DNA of 64,000 nt from Nguyenibacter vanlangensis (GCF_038719015.1 NZ_CP152276.1:1746001-1810000); one strand, 5' to 3'. Counted from the stretch's first letter, positions 15,313 through 24,382 are shown. The notes: a model not told the origin generated them from the letters alone. Numbers and translations are program-made.

Positions 15313-16836
15313 CTACCACCCGAAACGCAATTCAGTACCGAGATAGCGGCTGTCATGGCCACCGGCCTGTCGGATCGTATCACCAGCCGCGTAGTCGACG
15401 GCCTCGATCGCACCGGCAAGATTGGCTGTAAACGTATAGTCCAACCGAACCTGCCCGTATAAACCACTCCACAGATGCCCTCGCCCACGCGTGTTTGGAA
15501 CGGGGATATTCGGCACCGTGTAGATCGCATCGGCTGTCGTCATGCGCCATTGCAGGCCGACGGCGGCCATGACCGCCAGCCGTGGTGCTGGACGTACCAA
15601 CACGATAGGTTTGACGTGGAAAATATTCACATAGGTGTTGTAGCTGCCAAGGTTGAAGTAATATTCATTCGGAAACAGCGGATTGAATGTCCCAACCGTA
15701 CGGTCCCCGGCCTTCGTATCTCCGGACGCACCATCGATCTGCATGCCGAACCATGGTTTCCAGTGAAGCGTGTCGATCGTATACCCGGTCCGGCTTCCGA
15801 AGGCCCATGCACGTACCCTCTTGCCGCCCATCGTTCCAAACTGCCCCATTGCCTCCAGGTCCCAATCGAACGCGTGCCAATGGCCGGCGCTGCGGACATC
15901 GAAGACATGCCGGTTTTCGCGTCCCGACGCATCCAGGTCGTGGACGCCATCCTGCTGAAGCAACGCGTAATAGGCAGAAATGGAATTCGTACCGCCCACA
16001 TGACGTTCGACGCGCAAAGTGCTGAATCGTTGATGCGGGGTGGAATAATCGTCGAAATACCGGACGTCCCTGTATTGCGTGGGTTGGCTGACAAAGCCGA
16101 GAATACGCCAGGGCTTTAGCTCCCAGTCAGCCCAGACGGCGTCATAGGCCTGCCGCACGTTCGGTCCATCCCGGACGGAAACGAATCGCTGGAGATCGAA
16201 CGCGAACTCCTGCCGTCCCACCCGGGCCTTGAAGGTACCGCCTGCAACCTTGCCAGTATATTCGAGAAACAGAAGGCGCAGATCGATCTGGTTCTGATCG
16301 ACGGGAGTCAGCATTGTCTTGCCGACGGCCCGTGCGTCCTCGAACTGGACAAAGCCGCGCCAGTGCCTGTCCAGGTGCAAGTCGGCGTGAATCTGCACGC
16401 GATCCAGTAAATATGTGTCGGACTTCGCGGGCCCCGTGCCGAACGCGGGCGCGTCGTTGGTCTCGAGCCGCTCTCGGACCGTCAGGCCCAGGGACAGATA
16501 GGGGAACGGATCGGATCGGGAGAACGGAATGTATTTCAAGCCGTCGAGCGGCGCGGTACGCAATGCGGGATCGGCCAGCGCCGACCAGTCCTCGGTCCAT
16601 CGTGTCAGGCCGAGGGGGGACGGACGCGTCGGGACGGGCGTGGTGGCCACGGCGGGCGGGGCGGCGTCCGAAGATGCGGCGTCGCGTGTGATAATACCCG
16701 TCGTCTGCATTTCCGGATCGTCCGCCCACGCGGCAACGGACCATGGCAACGCCGTCAGTGCCAACACGCAAAGGCGAGGCAAAGCGTGCCTTTGGAAACA
16801 GTGAAAATGGATCGTCACGTCAGGGCTGAGTGGCAT
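15313..16836 (-). CDS. Outer-membrane porin, alginate-export (AlgE-like) family
   Basis: About 507 residues with an N-terminal signal peptide (RLCVLALTALPWSVAAWADD). A beta-barrel of the Alginate_exp type follows: many alternating aromatic strands, patterns such as DRVQIHADLHLDRHWRGFVQ and RVGRQEFAFDLQRFVSVRDG, and a terminal strand ending in Trp (LGTELRFGW). Such porins pass small hydrophobic or charged solutes rather than alginate in most bacteria. ATG 16836 overlaps the end of the VOC gene by 17 bp; a GTG at 16818, just after that stop, is an equally possible start. It is the last gene of the YcaC-XapX-amidohydrolase-DoxX-VOC operon, suggesting uptake of that pathway's substrate. Confidence 0.82.
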   Translation of the reverse strand: MPLSPDVTIHFHCFQRHALPRLCVLALTALPWSVAAWADDPEMQTTGIITRDAASSDAAPPAVATTPVPTRPSPLGLTRWTEDWSALADPALRTAPLDGLKYIPFSRSDPFPYLSLGLTVRERLETNDAPAFGTGPAKSDTYLLDRVQIHADLHLDRHWRGFVQFEDARAVGKTMLTPVDQNQIDLRLLFLEYTGKVAGGTFKARVGRQEFAFDLQRFVSVRDGPNVRQAYDAVWADWELKPWRILGFVSQPTQYRDVRYFDDYSTPHQRFSTLRVERHVGGTNSISAYYALLQQDGVHDLDASGRENRHVFDVRSAGHWHAFDWDLEAMGQFGTMGGKRVRAWAFGSRTGYTIDTLHWKPWFGMQIDGASGDTKAGDRTVGTFNPLFPNEYYFNLGSYNTYVNIFHVKPIVLVRPAPRLAVMAAVGLQWRMTTADAIYTVPNIPVPNTRGRGHLWSGLYGQVRLDYTFTANLAGAIEAVDYAAGDTIRQAGGHDSRYLGTELRFGW

Positions 16837-17710
16837 GAATTTCGGCGATGTAGCCGCCCGGGAACAATACGAGTGCTGAACTGCGATCGGCCGATGTAAA
16901 AGGCTGTACGAGGATTTCCGCGCCGTTCGCTCGCGCCTTGTCGAGCGTACCACCAAGGTCGGCGACTTCGTAGCCAGTGGTCTCCCGACCGTAAGGATAG
17001 GGCAGATGTCCGTCCGTTACTAGGACGAGGATGCGCCCGAATTTTGACTGCAGGCGAATGCGCCGAAAGGTGCCACCGGGACGTCCGATTTCGACACCGG
17101 GCGCCGCGCGATCGTCCGATGTAACGGTCCCGTGGGAGAACCGGGTGAAGCTCCGCACGAAAGCGTCTGCACGATCGGGGGATATATAGACGCGATTTTC
17201 GGGAGTCGTCTTCAGTTCCGGATAATGAGGCGCAGCCGTGTGCCAGTAGAGTTGCATGGTGACATCGCCCGGCCAGCGTACGAGCGCGTCCCGACCGATC
17301 GGATCGGGGAATGTCTCCACATAGACCTCGGCACCATCCGCACGCGCCGCCTTCACTGCTTCATCGAGGTCCGTGACGAAATAGCCATCCCTCTCGGAGC
17401 CGAATGGAAAAGGCACCGGCGTACGGAAGCCGAATACCGAAAGCGTGCCGACCGGCGTCAGCAGCAGCTGCGAACTTGTCGTGCTGGGCGTCGGCGTGAC
17501 CGTGACCACGACCTGCTTGGTGCTGGACCCGCCGAATGTCCCCAGGAAGCTGCTGACGAACCGATCGACATCCGACGCCGCGACATACACATGGGTGGTG
17601 TCGTATTGCGGACCGACGGCCAGGTCGGGCTGGGACACGCGGGCCTGCGCCACGCTGGCCAGGGCGAAACCGGTCGCCAGGGTAACGCCCAGGAAGAGAC
17701 GACGCATCAT
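16820..17710 (-). CDS. Exported tandem VOC (glyoxalase/bleomycin-resistance fold) protein
   Basis: A 296-residue protein with a signal peptide (RRLFLGVTLATGFALASVAQA) and two vicinal-oxygen-chelate modules, roughly residues 40-160 and 170-290. Each ends in a VOC-like pattern: GYFVTDLDEAVKAARADGAE with FPDPIGRDALVRWPG, and GYEVADLGGTLDKARANGAE with DRSSALVLFPGG. VOC proteins bind metals and act as lyases, isomerases or dioxygenases, or sequester drugs; most are cytoplasmic, so the signal peptide is unusual. The start at 17710 overlaps the DoxX stop (ATGA). Reaction unknown; metal ligands not assigned. Confidence 0.78.
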   Translation of the reverse strand: MMRRLFLGVTLATGFALASVAQARVSQPDLAVGPQYDTTHVYVAASDVDRFVSSFLGTFGGSSTKQVVVTVTPTPSTTSSQLLLTPVGTLSVFGFRTPVPFPFGSERDGYFVTDLDEAVKAARADGAEVYVETFPDPIGRDALVRWPGDVTMQLYWHTAAPHYPELKTTPENRVYISPDRADAFVRSFTRFSHGTVTSDDRAAPGVEIGRPGGTFRRIRLQSKFGRILVLVTDGHLPYPYGRETTGYEVADLGGTLDKARANGAEILVQPFTSADRSSALVLFPGGYIAEIHATQP

Positions 17711-18150
17711 TGAATTTTCCATGGCAAGAATGGACGGGAGAAGCCGGAGCTTGATCGGAGCGCAATCAGGAGAAAGCCTCCGATCAAGCCCCAATGTTCG
17801 AAGAAGGCATTGGCGGAGAGCGTACGGACTGCCTCGTCCGGCAGACGCCAGAACGCGTTCGCCAGCATATTCGCGACGACGGTGAACCCTGCGAGCAGGA
17901 GCGCGCCGCACCATCGCCAACAGCCGGACAGGATCAACGCAGAGCCGAGAAGCTCGACGATGATGGTGGCGATCGTGGCCAGGAGCGGAAAGGGCACACC
18001 AAGGTGCCGCGTCTCGACGACGGCACCCGGGAAATCAAGAATCTTGTCGACACCCCCCAGGATATATGCCGAACAGAGCGCTAGGTATCCGAACCATGCC
18101 AAGGCGAGGCACAGTTTCCGGTGTTCGTCATGTGATGAAGCTGACATCAT
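17707..18150 (-). CDS. DoxX-family membrane protein (second copy)
   Basis: A 147-residue four-helix membrane protein. Typical DoxX features are AYILGGVDKILDFPG in the first helix region, TIIVELLGSALILSGCW in the third, and NAFWRLPDEAVRT in the loop, with FFEHWGLIGGFLLIA closing. The ATG at 18150 follows the amidohydrolase stop by 2 bp, and the stop overlaps the VOC start. It is therefore embedded in a five- or six-gene coupled operon. Likely inner-membrane redox accessory; exact function unknown. Confidence 0.85.
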   Translation of the reverse strand: MMSASSHDEHRKLCLALAWFGYLALCSAYILGGVDKILDFPGAVVETRHLGVPFPLLATIATIIVELLGSALILSGCWRWCGALLLAGFTVVANMLANAFWRLPDEAVRTLSANAFFEHWGLIGGFLLIALRSSSGFSRPFLPWKIQ

Positions 18151-18152
18151 CT

Positions 18153-20021
18153 CTAGAACGCCCAGCAAGAGCAGCCGAGCGCGCCCCAGAAGGACTTATC
18201 GTTACCCACCGGACCCTGGCTGTTCCAGGCGCGGGCGTGGTCGTGGGCGTGAATCCCGCAGGCGCTGTCGCAGCACCGCGTCAGACTAGCGACTGACCCG
18301 GCATCCGCGTCCGTAGCCTGGAAGCGGGACTGATACCCTCCGAACGTGCGTACGGGCGACCAGTCGGGCATGGCCGGCGGCAGCGGCGGGGCCAGGGACG
18401 AAAACACGTCGCTGCCATGAACAACCCTGCCGCCGACCATCGTCATCACCGAGGAAAGATCCTGGATCTCATCGCCCGGCACGTCGAAATAGTCCCGGTC
18501 AAGAACGACGAGATCCGCGAGTTGTCCAGGCGCGATCCGGCCTTTCTTGCCCTCCTCGTTGGAGAACCACGTCGTGTTCTCGGTCCACAGGCGCAGGGCG
18601 GTCTCGCGATCGAGCGTCTTGTGAGTCGGAGTGAGTTGCAGGCCGCCGAGGGTCTTGCCCGTTACCAGCCAATAGAGTGAGACCCAGGGGTTGTACGACG
18701 CTACACGGGTCGCGTCGGTGCCGCCGGAGGTCTTGACGCCCATTTCGAGCATCCTGGCGACCGGGGGCGTCGCTTCCGCTGCCTTGTTTCCGTAGCGTTC
18801 GACGAAATACTCGCCCTGAAACGCCATGCGATGCTGAATCGCGACCCCGCCGCCGAGGGCAGCGATTCTCTCCAGCGACCGCTCGCTCACCGTTTCTGCG
18901 TGGTCGAAGAACCAATGTAGGCCGGAGAAGGGAATTTCAGCGTTGACCTTTTCGAAAACGTCCAGCGCCCGGACGATCGTCTCATCATATGTCGCATGCA
19001 TGCGCCAGGGCCAGCGGTTCTGGGCGAGAATGCGGACCACGCCTTCCAGGTCGTCTTCCATCTCCGCCGGCATATCCGGCCTGGCCACGCGGAAATCCTC
19101 GAAATCGGCGGCGGAAAAGACGAGCATTTCGCCGGCGCCGTTGAGACGAAAATAATCTGTACCCTGCTGATATGTCGCCGAACTGGTCCAGCGCAGGAAA
19201 TCCTCCTTTTCCTCTTTCGGCTTCTGGGTAAACAGATTGTAGGCAATACGCACCGTAAGCTGGTCGTCGGCCGCGAGCTTCTCGATGACCTCGTAATCAT
19301 CCGGGTAATTCTGGAAGCCGCCGCCCGCGTCGATCGCGCCGGTTACGCCAAGCCGGTTGAGGTCCCGCATCAGGTGCCGGGTGGAATTGAGCTGGTAATC
19401 GAAGGGAAGCTTCGGCCCCTTGGCCAATGTCGCATACAGGATGCCGGCATTGGGTTTGGCCAGCAGCAGGCCGGTCGGCGTCCCCGACGAGTCACGCTGG
19501 ATCTCCCCTCCGGGGGGATCTTGGGTATCGCGCGTGTAGCCGACAACCCGCAGGGCGGCCGCGTTCAGCAGGGCACGGTCATAGAGGTGCAGAATGAAGA
19601 CCGGGGTGTCCGGCGCGACCGCGTTGATCTCATCGAGCGTTGGAAGACGCTTTTCCACGAATTGATGTTCAGTGAAGCCTCCGACGACACGCACCCATTG
19701 CGGTGGCGGCGTGATGGCGACCTGGCGCTTAAGCATGCTCATGGCGTCGGCCAGAGATCTTACCCCGTCCCAGCGCAATTCCATATTGAAATTGAGACCG
19801 GCCCGGATGATGTGCAGATGATTGTCGATCAAACCGGGGATCAGGCGGCGGCCACCAAGATCGAGCATTCGGGTACTCGGGCCGGCGCTCGGCATGATAT
19901 CGCGCTCGGCACCGACGGCGCTGAATCGACCCTCGGTAATGGCGATCGCCTCCGGGGCAGGATTGCCCCTGTCGAGGGTGGTAATCTTGCCGTTATACAA
20001 GATCAAGTCGGGTGCGGTCAT
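18153..20021 (-). CDS. YtcJ-like metal-dependent amidohydrolase
   Basis: A 622-residue amidohydrolase of the YtcJ/exoenzyme-regulatory branch. The N-terminal sandwich strand reads LILYNGKITTLDRGN. The first metal motif is PGLIDNHLHIIRAGLN (HxH). The barrel carries a His in HATYDE, a His in WFFDHAETVSERS and an Asp in KTSGGTDATRVASYN. The C-terminus is Cys/His-rich (CCDSACGIHAHDHARAW and WGALGCSCW), a tail found in a subset of this family. No signal peptide. These enzymes hydrolyse amide or ester bonds with one or two metals; substrates are seldom known. The stop lies 2 bp from the DoxX start. Confidence 0.9.
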   Translation of the reverse strand: MTAPDLILYNGKITTLDRGNPAPEAIAITEGRFSAVGAERDIMPSAGPSTRMLDLGGRRLIPGLIDNHLHIIRAGLNFNMELRWDGVRSLADAMSMLKRQVAITPPPQWVRVVGGFTEHQFVEKRLPTLDEINAVAPDTPVFILHLYDRALLNAAALRVVGYTRDTQDPPGGEIQRDSSGTPTGLLLAKPNAGILYATLAKGPKLPFDYQLNSTRHLMRDLNRLGVTGAIDAGGGFQNYPDDYEVIEKLAADDQLTVRIAYNLFTQKPKEEKEDFLRWTSSATYQQGTDYFRLNGAGEMLVFSAADFEDFRVARPDMPAEMEDDLEGVVRILAQNRWPWRMHATYDETIVRALDVFEKVNAEIPFSGLHWFFDHAETVSERSLERIAALGGGVAIQHRMAFQGEYFVERYGNKAAEATPPVARMLEMGVKTSGGTDATRVASYNPWVSLYWLVTGKTLGGLQLTPTHKTLDRETALRLWTENTTWFSNEEGKKGRIAPGQLADLVVLDRDYFDVPGDEIQDLSSVMTMVGGRVVHGSDVFSSLAPPLPPAMPDWSPVRTFGGYQSRFQATDADAGSVASLTRCCDSACGIHAHDHARAWNSQGPVGNDKSFWGALGCSCWAF

Positions 20022-20052
20022 GACGGTCTCTGCCTAATGTAAGCCGCGAGGC

Positions 20053-20337
20053 TCAGATGGTCGTCCGGTCGCGATCTGCCTCCGGGCGAGGCTTGGCACC
20101 GAACTGCAGGGAGCCTGGCTGCATCGATACGGTATCGGGGGCCGATACGCGCGATGCGGCCGCGACGTTCTGGCCCAGCCAGAAATGCTTCGTGACCGGC
20201 ACGATCTGTTCCCCAATGAGGATGCCCAGAAGCCCGACCAGCGCCACGATCGGTGGCGCTGGCGAGCGGACATTCACGAGGCCGTAGAGAAGCCCCACGA
20301 TCGTGCCGGCAAGCAAGGATACGAGATAGGGTTTCAC
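20053..20337 (-). CDS. XapX domain (DUF1427) membrane protein
   Basis: A 94-residue protein. Residues 1-50 are two short hydrophobic helices with the XapX pattern LVSLLAGTIVGLLYGLVNVR, then PPIVALVGLLGILIGEQIV. XapX proteins are tiny membrane proteins of unknown role, often found beside amidohydrolases and isochorismatase-like enzymes. The C-terminal 40 residues are polar. It lies between the YcaC-type gene and the amidohydrolase on the same strand with short gaps (38 and 31 bp). Confidence 0.85.
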   Translation of the reverse strand: MKPYLVSLLAGTIVGLLYGLVNVRSPAPPIVALVGLLGILIGEQIVPVTKHFWLGQNVAAASRVSAPDTVSMQPGSLQFGAKPRPEADRDRTTI

Positions 20338-20375
20338 GCGGGATCTCCCGACCTGGAACCAATAACGCGACGCGC

Positions 20376-21029
20376 TCAGCCTTCGTGCGCGCCGAACATC
20401 GTCTTGGCGTAAGTCACGCCAAGGCCATAGGCGCCGCCGTACTTCTTGGCCACACCAGTCGTCGCCTCGTATGTGTCCGTCCGGGCCCAGTCGCGTTGCA
20501 GTTCGAGCAGATATTGCAGCGAGGTCATGGGACGGCCGCCGGCCTGCACAATGCGTTCGATCGCACGTTCATGCGCCTCTGTCGAAACGTCACCACACGC
20601 GTCGGCGATTACATACACCTCGAACCCCTGGTCAATCGCCGAGAGGGCGGGACCGACGATGCACACGGATGTCCAGAGACCGGCCAGGACGATGCGCGTC
20701 TTTCCAATGCGGTTGACGTCGGCGATGACTGCGGCGTCCTCCCACGTATTCATCGATGTACGGTCGAACAGCGCCTGGCCGGGAAAGGCCGAAGTAATTT
20801 CTTCAAATATCGGTCCCGAAAAGGATTTGGCCGCCACCGTGGTCAGGATGGTCGACACATGGAACTCGGCCGCCGCCGCGGACACCAGCGCGGCATTATT
20901 ACGCAGCGTGATGGCATCGATCGATTTGGTCGCGAACGACATCTGAGACTGGAAATCGATCATGATCAGGAGATGATCGACGGGGGTTAAAAGCAGTTTT
21001 CCGGGGGTAGGCGTCGCCTGGATAGACAT
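20376..21029 (-). CDS. Isochorismatase-like (YcaC-type) cysteine hydrolase, first gene of the operon
   Basis: A 217-residue paralogue of the hydrolase at 6007-6666. The triad is visible: Asp in LIMIDFQSQMSF, Lys in TVAAKSFSGP, and Cys in LAGLWTSVCIVGPALSA. The C-terminal YLLELQRDWARTDTYEA and KKYGGAYGLGVTYAKTM are typical of this branch. It heads a minus-strand series (hydrolase, XapX, amidohydrolase, DoxX, VOC, porin). Its promoter must lie in the 430-bp gap shared with the divergent histidine kinase, so control by that kinase's response regulators is plausible. Confidence 0.9.
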   Translation of the reverse strand: MSIQATPTPGKLLLTPVDHLLIMIDFQSQMSFATKSIDAITLRNNAALVSAAAAEFHVSTILTTVAAKSFSGPIFEEITSAFPGQALFDRTSMNTWEDAAVIADVNRIGKTRIVLAGLWTSVCIVGPALSAIDQGFEVYVIADACGDVSTEAHERAIERIVQAGGRPMTSLQYLLELQRDWARTDTYEATTGVAKKYGGAYGLGVTYAKTMFGAHEG

Positions 21030-21456
21030 GGATTCATCCTTCTGAAGAGATATGAGCGAGAAGCAAGAAGGCTTGGCAACATTGATCCAATCAAAGACGA
21101 CTTTGCGAACAGCAAGAACTCGCTGCTTCTTCCGTTGTTTTTGATTCAGTGCCTAGCCCTGCTTCATCATTGATATCACACACAGCAATAAAACAACCGA
21201 ATGGACGACATTCCGAATAATCGTGATTTTCTCGTGTTATTTCGAGAACATGCCCTATTCGTTCGAGGATACTGCATCCCCACCGGATCAATGACAATAT
21301 TATGCTCTTGGTCTAAAAAACTATACCAAAGGATATATTGCATACGCCGACCTGTGGTACCGGCGTAACGGCGAATGGCCGGATATGGCACTTTTCGACA
21401 AAAATCCAGAATATCCGACAAGACGCTGCCTGTAGCGGTGTGGTGTTCAACATAAT
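21030..21456. other. Divergent promoter region between the hydrolase operon and the histidine kinase
   Basis: About 430 bp of relatively AT-rich DNA. Open frames of 68 and 101 codons on the minus strand show no family signal. The region must hold the promoters of both transcripts. I could not single out a convincing operator or sigma site by eye. Confidence 0.45.
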
Positions 21457-23169
21457 ATGAACAGATCAATTGGGCACTCATGGATGTCCATTCGCGACGC
21501 CGTCATTCTGGGAGGATTCAGCCTCTCGATAATCGGAAATGTGTTCGCCGTAACCGTGCGGATCCTGAGGGGGCGACGAAAGCAGCGGGAAGACGCGATA
21601 CGGCCGACATATGAGACATCGGCATTTGACCACGCGCCAGTCGCATTGGTGGTTCGCGAGCGGCACGGTACGGTCAGAGCCTGGAACCGGGCGGCGGAAA
21701 GACTTTACGGATGGCCTCGCGACAAGATCATCGGAATGAATGCCTGTTCCACATTGGAGACGACATTCAGTATGGACCTGGCCGATGTCGTGGCCACGCT
21801 CGAGTCGGACGGTCGTTGGGCCGGGCATGTGGAACAAAAGGACATGTCCGGACATAGCATTACGGCGCTGGTGCAATGGGAATCGGTGCGCGGGTCCGGT
21901 GGTCGCCCGGATCTGGTCGTCGAAGCCAATATCGATCTGACGGGCGATACGGCGGCCATCTTCGGACGCTTGAGCGAGGAACGCTATCGCACGATCTTCG
22001 ATACGCTGGCGGTCGGTATCTGGGAACACGATTTCCGGGCGGTGAAGCATGAGCTCAATCGGCTCCATGCCGAAGGCATCGTCGACATTCGGAAATACAT
22101 TAAAGAAAATAAAGACTTCGTGGCGCGCATGCGCCGGACGGTGACGATATCGAATCCCAACGACGCGGCCCTGAAACTGTTCAATATCGCAAGTCGAACG
22201 GATTTCTTCAAAAACCTCAGTGATTTTCTTATAGAAGACGACAGTACATTCGAACATTGCATCTTGGCGATTGATGGAGACGAGACAAAATTCGTCTGTG
22301 AATCGGATTTCCGATTAGCCACCGGCGAGAACGTAACGGCAATTGTCGCGTTGAGCTTCCCGTCCGGAGCCGGATACGACCGGGTGACAGGATGTATTCT
22401 CGACATCAGGGAACAGCGGAAAATGGAGGCAATGATCGCGGCGACGCGCGCCGAACTGGAACAGGCCCTGCGTGTCGCTAGCCTGGGCGAGCTTTCCGCG
22501 ACGATCGCCCATGAGGTCAACCAGCCGCTTGCCGCGGTGGTCAATTTCGCGCAGGCAGCTCAATGCTGGATCTGTGCGCCGGTACCGAATCTGTTAGAGG
22601 CCGGGGCGGCGCTGACGGACGTCATCGAAGCTGCTCAAAATGCGGCTGCCGTTGTTCGGCGTGTGCATACGTTGTTGGGTAAAGCGAAACCCGAACATGC
22701 CCCAATCCCAGTAGATCAAGTGATCAGCACGGCTGTCCTGCTCGCGCAGGGCGATGCCGAAGCACACGGGATTACCATCGTTCAGGAATTGCAGGTGCCG
22801 GGAAGCCTCGTTCTGGGGGACCGAATTCTTCTGCAACAGGTCATTGTCAATCTGTTGGGTAACGCAATACAGGCGATCGATGCCTTCGACCCGGCATTCA
22901 GGCGGATTACACTTACAATGTCGGCAAATCACGAGCGAGTCGTGCTGACAATGAGCGACACCGGTGGGGGTTTTTCGCCCGACGGTTTCGAAAAAGCATT
23001 TCAGACGTTCTATACGACCCGGGCTCAGGGCATGGGATTGGGCCTGTCAATTTGTCGATCAATTATAGAAGCACATAACGGTACAATCGAAATAGCCAAC
23101 GACGATAAATCCGACGGTGCGGTGATTACAATCGCTCTCCCCAGAGCGTTCGCCACCGGGATCATCTGA
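21457..23169 (+). CDS. PAS-domain sensor histidine kinase
   Basis: A 570-residue membrane sensor. Residues 12-35 form one transmembrane helix. A PAS domain follows at about 53-165 (FDHAPVALVVRERHGTVRAW, AERLYGWPRDKIIG), then a second PAS-like module at about 175-320. HisKA holds the phosphoacceptor His352 (ELSATIAHEVNQPLAAVV), as in FixL/DctB-type kinases. The ATPase domain has the N box (QQVIVNLLGNAIQAID), G1 (MSDTGGGFSP) and G2 (TTRAQGMGLGLSICRSIIE). There is no heme-ligand signature I could assign. It has no fused receiver; the single-domain receiver and the FixJ-like regulator downstream on the other strand are likely partners. Confidence 0.9.
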   Translation: MNRSIGHSWMSIRDAVILGGFSLSIIGNVFAVTVRILRGRRKQREDAIRPTYETSAFDHAPVALVVRERHGTVRAWNRAAERLYGWPRDKIIGMNACSTLETTFSMDLADVVATLESDGRWAGHVEQKDMSGHSITALVQWESVRGSGGRPDLVVEANIDLTGDTAAIFGRLSEERYRTIFDTLAVGIWEHDFRAVKHELNRLHAEGIVDIRKYIKENKDFVARMRRTVTISNPNDAALKLFNIASRTDFFKNLSDFLIEDDSTFEHCILAIDGDETKFVCESDFRLATGENVTAIVALSFPSGAGYDRVTGCILDIREQRKMEAMIAATRAELEQALRVASLGELSATIAHEVNQPLAAVVNFAQAAQCWICAPVPNLLEAGAALTDVIEAAQNAAAVVRRVHTLLGKAKPEHAPIPVDQVISTAVLLAQGDAEAHGITIVQELQVPGSLVLGDRILLQQVIVNLLGNAIQAIDAFDPAFRRITLTMSANHERVVLTMSDTGGGFSPDGFEKAFQTFYTTRAQGMGLGLSICRSIIEAHNGTIEIANDDKSDGAVITIALPRAFATGII

Positions 23170-23191
23170 AGGAGGAATAGGCGAACGGCGA

Positions 23192-23240
23192 CCTGCATGC
23201 TTTCATTGCCATCAACGCGGTGACGCAACCGCGATGCAGG
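23192..23240. terminator. Possible hairpin between convergent kinase and receiver genes
   Basis: Nested inverted repeats: CCTGCAT (23192-23198) with ATGCAGG (23234-23240), enclosing CGCGGT (23216-23221) with ACCGCG (23228-23233). The loop is interrupted by a 17-nt bulge and there is no clear T-run, so a bidirectional terminator is only possible. Confidence 0.3.
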
Positions 23241-23261
23241 CGCTTTCTTCACGAAAAGCGA

Positions 23262-23636
23262 TCAGGTGCCTTTTTTGATGGATAGCGTCGAAAGAATATC
23301 CAGCAAGATGCGGGGACTTAGTGGCTTCTCGACAAAGCATGCCGCACCGGCTGCCGCGGCCTGTTTCATGAGGTTGGGCCGGGGAAACGCGGTAATGAGA
23401 ATGATCGGAGGGCAGTTCGGCCTGCTTCTTAGCATGCGGACCAGTTGCAGCCCGTTGACGTCGGGCATTTGTACGTCGGAGATGATACAGCTAAGCGACT
23501 CGAAGTCAGTGCTGAGACACTCGCGAGCAGACGCGAATGCGCAGGTGGAGAAACCCAGGGACGTGACAAGACTGCCCAGGGCAACGCGGGCGCGCTCGTC
23601 GTCGTCCACGATCGCAATCATTGGGGCATGTGCCAA
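23262..23636 (-). CDS. Single-domain response regulator (CheY-like receiver)
   Basis: A 124-residue receiver domain and nothing else. The acidic pocket Asp11-Asp13 (IVDDDE), phosphoacceptor Asp54 (CIISDVQMPDVNG), Thr82 (LITAFP) and Lys104 (VEKPLSP) are all present, so it should be phosphorylatable. Its sequence is closest in style to FixJ-type receivers, but the LuxR output domain is absent. It lies convergent to the PAS kinase and upstream of nothing else, suggesting a phosphate sink or a shuttle to another output. The next regulator (23723-24382) has the missing output domain. Confidence 0.9.
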   Translation of the reverse strand: MAHAPMIAIVDDDERARVALGSLVTSLGFSTCAFASARECLSTDFESLSCIISDVQMPDVNGLQLVRMLRSRPNCPPIILITAFPRPNLMKQAAAAGAACFVEKPLSPRILLDILSTLSIKKGT

Positions 23637-23722
23637 TCCACATCCTTACGAGCTGCTATGAGAGCTCGCCGTAACCGGGTTCCGGGTCCTTGAGCATGCG
23701 CCCTCTTTCGATTTTCCGATAC

Positions 23723-24382
23723 TCATACGCGCGTATGGTCTGGTCCCGCGCTGGTCTCGATCGTCTGGATGATCCGAATCAGCTCCGCGAAGCTCCTGGC
23801 TTTCATCTTACGCATCAGGTTGGCGCGATAGAGTTTCACCGTGATTTCACTCAAACCGAGGTCACTTGCAATCTGCTTGTTCAGACGCCCTGCCCCGACA
23901 CCTTTGAGTACCTCGCGCTCTCTCGGCGACAGGGCTTCCAGCCGAGCGTGGAGGTCCCTGAGCCGCGTTACGGACTCCCGTCGGCGGCGGTCGGCCGCCA
24001 AGGCTTCCGTAACGGCGTCCAACAGCTCCTGATTTCGGAATGGTTTCTCCAGAAAGTCGACCGCACCGCCCTTCATGGCGCGAACGGACATCGGGATATC
24101 TCCATGGGCCGTGATGAAGACCACGGGGACACACTCGCCGCGTTGCTCAAGAGCCGCCTTCAGGTCGAAGCCGTTGAGATTCGGAAGTCGGATATCGCAT
24201 ATCAGACAGCGCTCGGCCGCGGGCAGGCTCTGGTCGAGCAGATCGGATGCAGAACCATATTCTATCGACTGAAGACCGGCCGAACGCAGGAGACTCCGGA
24301 GCGATTTACGCACCCTGGTATCATCTTCGACAATGATGACAACCGGGGTTTCGGACATTGTGGATGGTGCGGGCACGTGCAT
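23723..24382 (-). CDS. FixJ-family response regulator with LuxR-type DNA-binding domain
   Basis: A 219-residue two-domain regulator. The receiver carries acidic residues in IIVEDDTRV, phosphoacceptor Asp63 (CDIRLPNLNG), a Thr in FITAHGD and a Lys in FLEKPFR. The GerE/LuxR helix-turn-helix occupies about residues 150-207 (LEALSPREREVLKGVGAGRL, then NKQIASDLGLSEITVKLYRA). The start at 24382 is preceded by AGGAGAG; the open frame extends 13 codons further. It probably acts on sigma-70 promoters when phosphorylated by the nearby PAS kinase. Likely targets are the divergent hydrolase operon or the kinase itself, by position only. Confidence 0.9.
   Translation of the reverse strand: MHVPAPSTMSETPVVIIVEDDTRVRKSLRSLLRSAGLQSIEYGSASDLLDQSLPAAERCLICDIRLPNLNGFDLKAALEQRGECVPVVFITAHGDIPMSVRAMKGGAVDFLEKPFRNQELLDAVTEALAADRRRRESVTRLRDLHARLEALSPREREVLKGVGAGRLNKQIASDLGLSEITVKLYRANLMRKMKARSFAELIRIIQTIETSAGPDHTRV

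Noticed and set aside
14895..15530. 211-codon minus-strand frame between porin and DoxX genes
   Set aside because: Its 3' half overlaps the recognised porin in another frame and the rest has no family signal. A zinc-ribbon-like scrap on the plus strand is too short to support a gene.
18996..20042. 348-codon plus-strand frame opposite the amidohydrolase
   Set aside because: Shadow of the amidohydrolase; no start signal and no domain.
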